Of a stretch of 64,000 nt of DNA, positions 16,350 to 23,806 are shown in pieces (the stretch's first letter is position 1; each line of letters opens with the position of its first letter). The translations under genes were made by a program, and so were the position numbers. A model generated the notes under the pieces. The model did no database searches, was not told the DNA's origin, and was given only the letters and a program-made list of their open reading frames with translations. Origin of the DNA: JAXMEQ01 sp046348225 (GTDB lineage Bacteria > Pseudomonadota > Gammaproteobacteria > Burkholderiales > Burkholderiaceae_C); assembly GCA_046348225.1 (NCBI GenBank), contig JAXMEQ010000002.1:310001-374000 (forward strand). The letters are read 5' to 3'.

Positions 16350-17914
16350 GCGGCGAACAGCCCCTTATGCTGTTCGCGCAGCAGGTTTTTCTGCACCTTG
16401 CCCATGGTGTTGCGCGGCAGCTCCGGCACGACGAAACAGCGCTTGGGGATCTTGAAGTTGGCCAGCTTTGACTTCAGCGTGGCCACGATGGCGTCGGCAT
16501 CCAGCGTCGCGCCCGGTTTGGCCGTGACCACCGCAACGCCCACCTCGCCAAAGTCCGGGTGCGGCACGCCCACCAGCGCGCTTTCGGCCACGCCCGGCAG
16601 CTCGTTGATGTAGCCCTCGATCTCCGCCGGGTAGACGTTGTAGCCGCCGCTGATGATCAGGTCCTTGCTGCGGCCCACGATGGTCACGTAACCGCGCTCG
16701 TCCACCTTGCCGACATCGCCTGTCTTGAAGTAGCCGTCGGCGGTGAACTCTTCCTTGGTCTTCTCGGGCATGCGCCAGTAGCCCTTGAACACATTGGGGC
16801 CCTTGACCTGAATGCCGCCGATCTCGCCGCTGGGCAGGTCGCGGCCGTCATCGTCGCGCACACGCAGGCTCACGCCGGGCAACGGGAAGCCCACGGTGCC
16901 ACCCCGGCGCTCGGCCTGGTTGCTGTAGCGCGGGTCCGGCCCATACGGGTTGGACGTGAGCATGGCGGTTTCGCTCATGCCGTACCGCTCCAGAATGGTG
17001 TGGCCGGTGCGCACCTTCCATTCATTGAAGGTCTCGATCAGCAGCGGCGCCGAGCCCGCGACAAACAGCCGCATGTTGCGTACTGCATCGCGGTTCAGGC
17101 CGGGCTCACCGAGCATGCGCACGTAGAGCGTGGGCACCCCCATGAACACGGTGGCGTCCGGCAGGCGGCGCACCACGAGGGCCGGGTCGAATTTCGCCAT
17201 CCAGATCATGCGGCTGCCATTGAGCAGCGCGCCATGCAGTGCCACAAACAGGCCGTGCACATGGAAGATGGGCAAGGCATGAATCAGCACGTCACCCGCC
17301 CGCCAGCCCCAGTAGTCCTTGAGCACGCGGGCATTGCTCAGCATGTTGTCATGGGTGAGCATGGCGCCCTTGCTGCGCCCGGTGGTGCCGCTGGTGTAGA
17401 GGATGGCCGCCAGGTCGTCCATGGAACGGTGGGCAATTTCGTGCCGGTCGCTGCACTGCGCAGCGCGCTCCAGCAGGCTGCCGGTGCGGTCGTCATTGAG
17501 CGTGAAGACATTGCGGGTACCCGCCTTGAACGCGATCTTGCTGACCCAGCCGAAGTTCTTGCTGCTGCACACCACCACCGCAGGCTCGGCGTTGCCAATG
17601 AAGTATTCAATCTCGGCGCTCTGGTAGGCGGTGTTCAGCGGCAGGAACACATAGCCAGCGCGCAGCGTGGCCAGGTACAGCATCATCGCCTCGACCGACT
17701 TTTCCACCTGCACCGCCACGCGCGCGCCCTCGGGCAGCTTCAGCGAGCGCAGCAGGTTGGCCATCATCGCGGTGGCGCGGTCGAGATCGCGCCAGCTGTA
17801 GCGCAGCGCCGGCTTGTCCGCGTCGGCCGTTTCCACGGCCACGGCGTCCAGGTCGGCAGGGAAGGCAGCGCGCAGCGCGGCAAACAGGTTGTGGTTGTCT
17901 TGGGTCGGTTTCAT
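16346..17914 (-). CDS. matB: malonyl-CoA synthetase
   Basis: A 522-residue acyl-adenylate-forming ligase. It has the AMP-binding loop YTSGTTGRSKGA, the segment ERYGMSETAMLTSNPY that in MatB precedes the malonate-specific region, and the C-terminal hinge and catalytic Lys in RNTMGKVQKN. It joins malonate to CoA using ATP. I chose the ATG at 17914, four bases after the enoyl-CoA hydratase stop. It is the last gene of an operon that also holds malonyl-CoA decarboxylase, which strongly supports the malonate assignment over other short-chain acids. Confidence 0.9.
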   Translation of the reverse strand: MKPTQDNHNLFAALRAAFPADLDAVAVETADADKPALRYSWRDLDRATAMMANLLRSLKLPEGARVAVQVEKSVEAMMLYLATLRAGYVFLPLNTAYQSAEIEYFIGNAEPAVVVCSSKNFGWVSKIAFKAGTRNVFTLNDDRTGSLLERAAQCSDRHEIAHRSMDDLAAILYTSGTTGRSKGAMLTHDNMLSNARVLKDYWGWRAGDVLIHALPIFHVHGLFVALHGALLNGSRMIWMAKFDPALVVRRLPDATVFMGVPTLYVRMLGEPGLNRDAVRNMRLFVAGSAPLLIETFNEWKVRTGHTILERYGMSETAMLTSNPYGPDPRYSNQAERRGGTVGFPLPGVSLRVRDDDGRDLPSGEIGGIQVKGPNVFKGYWRMPEKTKEEFTADGYFKTGDVGKVDERGYVTIVGRSKDLIISGGYNVYPAEIEGYINELPGVAESALVGVPHPDFGEVGVAVVTAKPGATLDADAIVATLKSKLANFKIPKRCFVVPELPRNTMGKVQKNLLREQHKGLFAA

Positions 17915-17918
17915 GGGT

Positions 17919-18716
17919 TCAGAACACGGGTTTTCGTTTTTCCAGGAAGGCGGTGACACCCTCGCGATGCTCTCCACTGGCCGCATAGCCATACGCATCT
18001 GCTATCAATTCAGTAGCGCCTTGCGCAATGCCGGAGCGGGCTTCAGCCCATTTTGACTCACGCCACCGGGCCAGGGCCTGCTTGTTCAGGCGCGCGGCCT
18101 GCGGCGCCAGCCGTGCCACGCGCTGCGCGGTTTCGGCGGCCTCTGCGGCGACCGCGCCCTCCGGCACCACCCGGTTGAGAAAGCCGCGCCGCTTCATCTC
18201 GGAGGCGTCCAGCACCGCCGCCTCCAGCAGCATCTCGCGCACCGTCAGCTCGCCGGCCGCATGGGTCACCAGCTGCAGCTCGCGTGGCGCCATCGGAAAA
18301 CCCAGCCGCGCAATCGGTGCGCCAAAGGTCGCGGACTCGCCCGCAATGCGGATATCGCAGCAGCTCGCCAGCTCCAGGCCGGCGCCCATGCAGGCGCCCT
18401 CGATCTGCGCCACGAGCGGCACATCGCATTCCAGCAGCGCCTGCAGGCCGCCCCAGACGTCGCGCTCGTGGAAGTCACGCAGACGCGTTTCGTCAAAACG
18501 GAACGCCGGGTACTCGGCGATGTCGCCCCCGGCACAGAAGGCGCCACCCTCCCCTTGCAGCACCACGCAACGCACATCGGTGCGCGCCCGCACGGCATGG
18601 GCCGCATCGCGCAGTTGCCGCCACATCGCGCGCGACATGGCATTGAGCTTGCCGGGGTGCGACAGGGTCACCCGGGCCATGGCGCCATCCAGCCCGAGGT
18701 GAACCTGTCCCGTCAT
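17919..18716 (-). CDS. enoyl-CoA hydratase/isomerase family protein
   Basis: A 265-residue crotonase-fold enzyme. The CoA-binding and oxyanion segments are GGAFCAGGDIAEY and IEGACMGAGLELASCCD. The Glu expected at the usual catalytic position is not obvious, so it may act as a decarboxylase, hydrolase or isomerase rather than a hydratase. It lies inside the malonate operon, between the Bug receptor and matB, which is not standard for mat clusters. Near the C-terminus it contains a copy of the dispersed repeat read in frame (KWAEARSGIAQGATELIA). Confidence 0.85.
   Translation of the reverse strand: MTGQVHLGLDGAMARVTLSHPGKLNAMSRAMWRQLRDAAHAVRARTDVRCVVLQGEGGAFCAGGDIAEYPAFRFDETRLRDFHERDVWGGLQALLECDVPLVAQIEGACMGAGLELASCCDIRIAGESATFGAPIARLGFPMAPRELQLVTHAAGELTVREMLLEAAVLDASEMKRRGFLNRVVPEGAVAAEAAETAQRVARLAPQAARLNKQALARWRESKWAEARSGIAQGATELIADAYGYAASGEHREGVTAFLEKRKPVF
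18001..18058 (+). repeat. dispersed 58-bp repeat, copy D
   Basis: Begins with a 17-base stem-loop, GCTAT-N7-GTAGC, followed by CCTTGCGCAA, a GC-rich stretch with GCGGGCT, and CCCATTTTG. It matches the four other copies (21043, 32589, 44701, 49666) in order and spacing. It lies inside the enoyl-CoA hydratase gene, on the opposite strand to the coding strand, and is translated without a stop. Confidence 0.7.
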
Positions 18717-18726
18717 GCAACAGCCT

Positions 18727-19713
18727 TCAGTCGAGCTTGGCGCCCGAGGCCTTGACCACCGCCGCCCATTGCTTGATTTCACCGCTGATGAACGCGGCGA
18801 ACTGCGGGCCGGCGAGGTTGGAGAAGTCCGCACCCTGGCGGGCCCAGACGGCCTTGGCTTCGTCAGTGGTGCAGGCCTTGCGGATCTCCTCCACGGCGCG
18901 GGCCTGGGCATCCGCCGGCGTGCCCTTGGGCGCCCAGATGCCGTACCAGGTGGTCACGTTGTAGCCCGGCAGGCCCAGCTCGGCGGCGCATGGCACGTCC
19001 GGGATGGCCGGATTGCGCCTGGCGCCGGACACCATCAGCGCCTTGATGCGCCCACCGGCAATGTGCGAGGCCGACGAACCCAGACCGTCGAACATCAGCT
19101 CGACATCACCGGCGATCAGGCCTTGCAGCGCCGGGCCGGCTCCGCGGTAGGGGATGTGCGTGATGAAGGTGTTGGTCTGCTGCTTGAACAGCTCGCCCGC
19201 GAGGTGGTGCGACGTGCCACTGCCCGCCGAGCCGTAGTTGAGCTTGGCCGGGTTCTTCTTGACGAAGTCCAGGAACTCCTTGAAGTTGGCCACTGGCACC
19301 TTTTTCGGGTTGACCACCACCACCTGCGGGACGCTGGCCACCAGGATCAGCGGGATCAGGTCTTTCTCGAGGTCGTAGTCCAGCTTGGGGTACATGCTGG
19401 GCGCAATGGTGTGGTGCACCGCGCCCATGAACAGCGTGTAGCCATCCGGCGCCGCCTTGGCTGCGATGCTGGCACCGAGTGTGCCGCCGGCACCGCCACG
19501 GTTGTCGATGATGAGCTGCTTGCCGGTGAGACGTGCGAACTGTCCCGACATGGGCCGCGCAAACGCATCCGTCCCACCGCCGGCAGGAAACGGCACGATC
19601 ATGTTGACCGGCTTGGTGGGCCAGGCCGATTGGGCATGGCCCAGGGTGGAATAAACGGCAGTGCCGGCAACGGCCGTGCGCAGTACGTCGCGCCGGGTCA
19701 GGCTGTGGGTCAT
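18727..19713 (-). CDS. Bug-family periplasmic solute receptor (TctC-like)
   Basis: A 328-residue periplasmic binding protein of the Burkholderiales Bug family. The signal peptide has a twin-Arg-like start (TRRDVLRTAVAG) and cleavage near GHAQSAW. The mature start PVNMIVPFPAGGGTDAFARP is the classic Bug signature. Bug proteins bind carboxylates and feed tripartite tricarboxylate transporters. No membrane subunits are adjacent, so this is an orphan receptor. Its place in the mat operon suggests malonate or a related dicarboxylate as ligand. The ATG at 19713 has AGGAGA before it. Confidence 0.92.
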   Translation of the reverse strand: MTHSLTRRDVLRTAVAGTAVYSTLGHAQSAWPTKPVNMIVPFPAGGGTDAFARPMSGQFARLTGKQLIIDNRGGAGGTLGASIAAKAAPDGYTLFMGAVHHTIAPSMYPKLDYDLEKDLIPLILVASVPQVVVVNPKKVPVANFKEFLDFVKKNPAKLNYGSAGSGTSHHLAGELFKQQTNTFITHIPYRGAGPALQGLIAGDVELMFDGLGSSASHIAGGRIKALMVSGARRNPAIPDVPCAAELGLPGYNVTTWYGIWAPKGTPADAQARAVEEIRKACTTDEAKAVWARQGADFSNLAGPQFAAFISGEIKQWAAVVKASGAKLD

Positions 19714-19751
19714 GCTTGTCTCCTGTTGTTGATTGAAAAGCGCAATGAAAC

Positions 19752-21155
19752 TCACTCTGGAAGGTACAAGTCTTCGACGGCCGCAGCTATCGGTACTTTT
19801 CCCTGCGCCAAAAGTGCGCGGTGCCGGTCCAGCCGCTTGAGGTCGTAGAGGTAATTCACCATCAGGCCGTACGACTGCTTCATGCCCTTGGGCGACGGGT
19901 CACCAGCCCAGTTGAGCCGCTCCACCCGCGCCCCATTGCCCAGGTGAAAGCGCGCCACCGGGTCCAGCGGCTTGCCGTCCACCATTTCGCGGCCCAGGTA
20001 GCGCGCCGCCCAGCCCAGCAGGGCCTGCCGTTCGGGCGACTTCTCGCCGAGTCCGGCCACATCGTCCCAGCGCTTGAGCAGCTCCGCAGGCGCGTTCTTC
20101 GCCAACCAGCCGCGCAAGCCCGGAATGGGCGAGAGCGTCGCGAAGGTCTTGAGGCGCGGGAACTCCTGCTTCAGCGTGTCCACCACGCGCTTGATGAGCG
20201 AGTCGCCAAAGCTCACACCGCGCAGCCCGGCCTGCGTGTTGCTGATGGAATAGAAAATGGCGGTCGTCGCGCGTCGCAGGTCGGCCGGTGCGGCGGCCTC
20301 GTCGAGCAGGGGCGTGATGCTGTCGGCCATCGCGTCCACCAGCGCCACTTCCACGAAGATCAGCGGCTCGTCCGGCAGGCGCGGGTGAAAGAAGCCGTAG
20401 CAGCGGCGGTCGCTGTCGAGCCGGTTCTTCATGTCGGCCCAGCTGCGGATGTCGTGCACGGCCTCGTACTTGATGAGCTTTTCGATCAGCGACGCCGGCG
20501 AGTCCCAGCTAATGCGGCGCAGGTCGAGGAAGCCCACGTCAAACCAGGTGGAGAACATGTACTCCATCTCGACGTCCAGCGCCAGCAGCCGCTTGTCGGT
20601 CTTCAGGTGCGGCTGCATCTCGGCGCGCATGTCCACCAGGAAGCGGATGCCGTCCGGGTTGACGCTGAAGCGCTGCAGCAGGCGCCGGCGCGGCGACACG
20701 GTGGCGCGGCGGTACTGCACTTCCGCTGCCGCTTCGTCGGGCGTGCCGACGGCGGCGGCGTACTGGGCCTGCGCCTTCTTCACCTTTTCGGGGTCGGCCA
20801 CGAACTGTTCGCTCATGAGCAGCCACATGTCGCGGCGCTGGGCGGGCGTGGCTTTGGCGTACCACTGCGCCACACCCTGCGCCCGGCGCCCGCCTTCGAC
20901 CTCGCTGACCTGCGGGTCGACAATGGCGCGCAGCTCCTCGAGCGTGCGCCGCAGTACGCGTGGCGAGAGCGCTTCTTCCTTCTGGCGCAAGGTCGCGCCC
21001 AGCCGCTCGCGGGTGGAGCGGCTCGCCGCAGGCGTGCCAGTCGCTATATTTTTGATAGCAGCTTGCGCAGTATCGGCGGGGCTCGCAGGCACTTTTTTCC
21101 TTGTGCCCGGGCGCAGGATGGCCACGCTGCGGCTGACCCAGTCGGCGGCCGTCAT
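19752..21155 (-). CDS. matA: malonyl-CoA decarboxylase
   Basis: A 467-residue enzyme that converts malonyl-CoA to acetyl-CoA and CO2. It has an N-terminal helical domain (about residues 50-170) and a C-terminal acetyltransferase-like domain. Active-site segments are YSISNTQAGLRGVSFG (Ser-His region) and FHLGNGARVERLNW. Residues 21-38 (KVPASPADTAQAAIKNIA) derive from the dispersed repeat copy at 21043, just ahead of the conserved domain. The start overlaps the gntR stop by four bases. With matB it makes acetyl-CoA from malonate. Confidence 0.93.
   Translation of the reverse strand: MTAADWVSRSVAILRPGTRKKVPASPADTAQAAIKNIATGTPAASRSTRERLGATLRQKEEALSPRVLRRTLEELRAIVDPQVSEVEGGRRAQGVAQWYAKATPAQRRDMWLLMSEQFVADPEKVKKAQAQYAAAVGTPDEAAAEVQYRRATVSPRRRLLQRFSVNPDGIRFLVDMRAEMQPHLKTDKRLLALDVEMEYMFSTWFDVGFLDLRRISWDSPASLIEKLIKYEAVHDIRSWADMKNRLDSDRRCYGFFHPRLPDEPLIFVEVALVDAMADSITPLLDEAAAPADLRRATTAIFYSISNTQAGLRGVSFGDSLIKRVVDTLKQEFPRLKTFATLSPIPGLRGWLAKNAPAELLKRWDDVAGLGEKSPERQALLGWAARYLGREMVDGKPLDPVARFHLGNGARVERLNWAGDPSPKGMKQSYGLMVNYLYDLKRLDRHRALLAQGKVPIAAAVEDLYLPE
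21043..21100 (+). repeat. dispersed 58-bp repeat, copy A
   Basis: The stem-loop GCTAT-N7-ATAGC is followed by AGCTTGCGCAGTATC, a G-rich segment and AGGCACTTTTTTCC. It lies inside the N-terminal coding region of the malonyl-CoA decarboxylase gene, antisense to it, and is translated in frame. It aligns over its full length with the copy at 44701, and the outer stem pair changes in a compensated way. Confidence 0.75.
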
Positions 21156-21817
21156 GCCAGCCTCGACTTCTGGTTGCGCGCCAGCTCGCGCAGCGCTGCG
21201 CGCTGGCGCGTGAGGTGGGTGCGCATCGCGGCTTCGGCGCCTTCGGCGTCGCGCGCCTTCAGCGCCGCGAACACCGCCATGTGCTCGCTCAGGCTCTGCT
21301 CCAGCCGCCCCGGCGCATGCAGCTGCTGCAACCGGGCCAGCTTGACCAGCTTGCGCAGGTCGCCGATCACCTGGGCCAGCCAGCGGTTGTTGGCCAGCGT
21401 GATGATGGCTTCATGGATGGCGAAATTGACGTCGTAGTAGTCATTGATGCGCCGGGCCCGTGCATGCCGGTTGAGCCTGTCGTGCAGGGCCTCCAGGGCC
21501 TGCAGGTCCGCATCCGTCGCGTTGCGGGCCGCCTCGAAGGCGCAACGCCCCTCGAGCAAAGCGATGACCGGGAAAATCTCGTCCAGATCCTGCTCGGTCA
21601 CCTCGTTCACAAAGCAGCCGCGGCGCAGCTCGTGGCGCACCAGGCCTTCGGCCGTGAGCACCTTGAGCGCCTCACGCAATGGCGTGCGTGAAATGGCCAT
21701 CTGCTCGGCCAGCTGCACTTCGTCCAGAAAGGTGCCGGGCAGCAACTCGCCCGCGAAGATGCGGTCGCGCAGCGTGGCAGCGACTTCGTCGTGCAGGGAG
21801 TTGTTGACCAGACGCAT
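21152..21817 (-). CDS. GntR-family (FadR subfamily) regulator of the malonate operon
   Basis: A 221-residue regulator with an N-terminal winged helix (about residues 8-70; LAEQMAISRTPLREALKVLTAEGLV) and a C-terminal helical FCD effector domain. It is the first gene of the malonate operon, with a four-base ATGA overlap to malonyl-CoA decarboxylase, the arrangement of MatR in other proteobacteria. A paired TAATTATG repeat just upstream is a candidate operator. MatR-type regulators respond to malonate; that ligand is inferred here from context. Confidence 0.9.
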   Translation of the reverse strand: MRLVNNSLHDEVAATLRDRIFAGELLPGTFLDEVQLAEQMAISRTPLREALKVLTAEGLVRHELRRGCFVNEVTEQDLDEIFPVIALLEGRCAFEAARNATDADLQALEALHDRLNRHARARRINDYYDVNFAIHEAIITLANNRWLAQVIGDLRKLVKLARLQQLHAPGRLEQSLSEHMAVFAALKARDAEGAEAAMRTHLTRQRAALRELARNQKSRLA

Positions 21818-21857
21818 GGGGACTTGTGAGGAGGTTGCGGGACTCTGTAATTTTCAA

Positions 21858-21899
21858 TAATTATGCGTAATTATGAAGCCGCCGAGACTGCCCTGCAAT
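21858..21899 (-). promoter_or_regulatory. candidate promoter and operator of the malonate operon
   Basis: Two copies of TAATTATG lie one helical turn apart (21858-21865 and 21868-21875), each with a TAATTA palindrome. On the minus strand a -10-like CATAAT (21870-21875) stands 18 bases from TTGCAG (21894-21899). The operator would cover the -10, which suits repression by the GntR protein. AT-rich in a GC-rich setting. Confidence 0.45.
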
Positions 21900-21917
21900 G
21901 GCTTTTCGCTGTGGAAA

Positions 21918-22736
21918 CTACCTAGCCGCGCCAGGCGCGCGACCGAACCAGAGCCAGAGCCCGGCACCCGCGGCCATCATGGGCACGCACAACCACTGAC
22001 CCATGCTCATGCCCAGTGCCAGCAGGCCCAGGAAGCTGTCGGGCTCGCGGAAAAACTCCGCGACGAAGCGGAACACGCCGTAGCCGAACAGGAAGGCCGC
22101 CGCCACCTGCCCCGGCCGGCGCGGCTTGCGTGCGTAGAGCCAAAGCAGCACGAACAGCAGCAGCCCTTCCAGCAGGAACTGGTACACCTGCGACGGATGG
22201 CGCGGCAGCATGGAGCCGCTTTGCGGGAACACCATGCCCCAGGGCAGCGCCGGGTCGCTGAAGCGGCCCCACAGCTCCCCGTTGATGAAGTTGCCCACAC
22301 GCCCGGCGGCCAGACCCGTGGGGACACAGGGCGCCACGAAGTCCATGACCTGCCAGAACGGCCGCTGGCGCGAACGCGCAAACCACCACTGCGCCACGAT
22401 CACCCCCAGCATGCCGCCGTGAAAACTCATGCCGCCCTGCCAGATGAAAAGAACCTCCAGCGGATGCGACAGGTAGTAACCCGGCTTGTAGAACAGGCAG
22501 TAGCCGATGCGCCCACCCGCCACCACACCGAGCACGCCCAGAAACAGGATGTCTTCCACGTCCCGCTTGCTCCAGGCACCTGTGCCCTGGATGGACACGA
22601 AAGGTTCATGCCGCAGCCGCTGCAGCCCCAGGAACATGAACAGGCCAAACGCTGCCAGGTAGGTCAGGCCATACCAGTGAATGGCCACTGGCCCCAGTTG
22701 CAGGGCCACCGGGTCGATGTGGGGGTACGTGAGCAT
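21918..22736 (-). CDS. lgt: prolipoprotein diacylglyceryl transferase
   Basis: A 272-residue inner-membrane enzyme with about seven membrane helices. It transfers diacylglycerol from phosphatidylglycerol to the lipobox Cys of prolipoproteins. The signature GRVGNFINGELWGR and the essential-His segment MSFHGGMLG are present. Length is normal. It stands apart from its neighbours: gntR follows 100 bases downstream and a LysR gene lies upstream on the same strand. Essential in most Gram-negative bacteria and likely expressed constitutively. Confidence 0.96.
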   Translation of the reverse strand: MLTYPHIDPVALQLGPVAIHWYGLTYLAAFGLFMFLGLQRLRHEPFVSIQGTGAWSKRDVEDILFLGVLGVVAGGRIGYCLFYKPGYYLSHPLEVLFIWQGGMSFHGGMLGVIVAQWWFARSRQRPFWQVMDFVAPCVPTGLAAGRVGNFINGELWGRFSDPALPWGMVFPQSGSMLPRHPSQVYQFLLEGLLLFVLLWLYARKPRRPGQVAAAFLFGYGVFRFVAEFFREPDSFLGLLALGMSMGQWLCVPMMAAGAGLWLWFGRAPGAAR

Positions 22737-22787
22737 GGCCGGTATTGTGCCTTTGCCGTTGACAGCCCGGCGCTTCGCAGGCGCAGA

Positions 22788-23705
22788 TCAAGACTCGACC
22801 AGTGACTTCACAAACGCCACAAACCGGCCCAGCGACGGGCTGGCGGCCGGGCCTGACCACACCAGGGTGGTCTCACACGACGGCACTGCCTTGCTACGGG
22901 GCCCGGTGACGCTGCGGTACACCACGCCAGGCCGCTGGAACTGGCGCACGCTTTCGGGCACCCAGGCCACCCCCAGCCCGGCCGACACCAGGTTCACGAT
23001 GGTCTGCATCTGGATGGCTTCCTGCGCCACCTGCGGCGAGCGGCCCGCCGCGTGGTACAGGCCAAAAATGGCGTCGTGCAGCGACGGCACGATGCGGCGC
23101 GGAAAAATCACCAGCGGCTCGGCCAGCACGCGGCCCAGCGGCAGCGTGGGCGCCGTGGCCAGGGGGTGGTGGTCGGGCAGCGCCAGCACCATCGGCTCGC
23201 GGGTGACCCGCAGGTGCTGCAAGCCTGCGGGTGCAAAGCCCGGGGAGTGGAGCATGAAGCCGGCATCGATGCCGCCGCGGGCGAGTGCGTCCCGTTGCAC
23301 ATCGCCCGTCGCCTCGATCAGCTCCAGCGCCACCCCGGGGCTGTGGTTGCGAAACGCCCGCACCCATTGCGGCAGCAGGGCAAAGCCCACCGTGGACACA
23401 AACGCCAGCCGCAGCCGCCCCACTTCGCCGGCTGCGGCGGCGCGCGCCTGCGCGGGCAGCGCCTGCGCCCGGGCCAGCAGTTCGCGCGCCTCGGGCACCA
23501 GCGCAGCCCCTGCGGGCGTGAGTTGCACACTGCGCTTGGTGCGGTCGAACAGGCGCACGCCCAGCAACGCCTCCAGGTGCGCAATGGCCTGCGTCAGCGG
23601 CGGCTGCGTCATGTGCAGGCGCCGTGCCGCATTGCCGAAGTGCAGCGCCTCGGCCACCGCCACAAACTGGCGCCACAGCCGCAACTCAATGGGTGCATCG
23701 TTCAT
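22788..23705 (-). CDS. LysR-family transcriptional regulator
   Basis: A 305-residue LysR regulator; helix-turn-helix at about residues 15-70 (LHFGNAARRLHMTQPPLTQAIAHLE), effector-binding domain from about residue 95. It is divergent from ilvD with a 101-base gap containing a 15-base dyad. The ilvD gene is the obvious candidate target, though many LysR genes next to metabolic genes act elsewhere. The ligand is unknown. Confidence 0.92.
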   Translation of the reverse strand: MNDAPIELRLWRQFVAVAEALHFGNAARRLHMTQPPLTQAIAHLEALLGVRLFDRTKRSVQLTPAGAALVPEARELLARAQALPAQARAAAAGEVGRLRLAFVSTVGFALLPQWVRAFRNHSPGVALELIEATGDVQRDALARGGIDAGFMLHSPGFAPAGLQHLRVTREPMVLALPDHHPLATAPTLPLGRVLAEPLVIFPRRIVPSLHDAIFGLYHAAGRSPQVAQEAIQMQTIVNLVSAGLGVAWVPESVRQFQRPGVVYRSVTGPRSKAVPSCETTLVWSGPAASPSLGRFVAFVKSLVES

Positions 23706-23740
23706 ACGCCCAGCATATTAATGGATGCCGAAAAATAGAT

Positions 23741-23755
23741 TGGACTCGCAGTCCA
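23741..23755. promoter_or_regulatory. candidate LysR operator upstream of ilvD
   Basis: TGGACTCGCAGTCCA is a perfect inverted repeat with a three-base centre. It overlaps a -35-like TTGGAC (23740-23745) that pairs with GCATAC (23764-23769) at an 18-base spacing. The site lies between the divergent LysR and ilvD genes. Confidence 0.5.
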
Positions 23756-23806
23756 GCGTCGGCGCATACTCTCGCCTGCATTTGCACCCACCCAAGAGAG
23801 ACCGCC

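Noticed and set aside
19785..19825. GCAGCTATCGGTACTTTTCC at the end of malonyl-CoA decarboxylase as a decayed repeat copy
   Set aside because: Only fragments match and the order of blocks differs from the five accepted copies.
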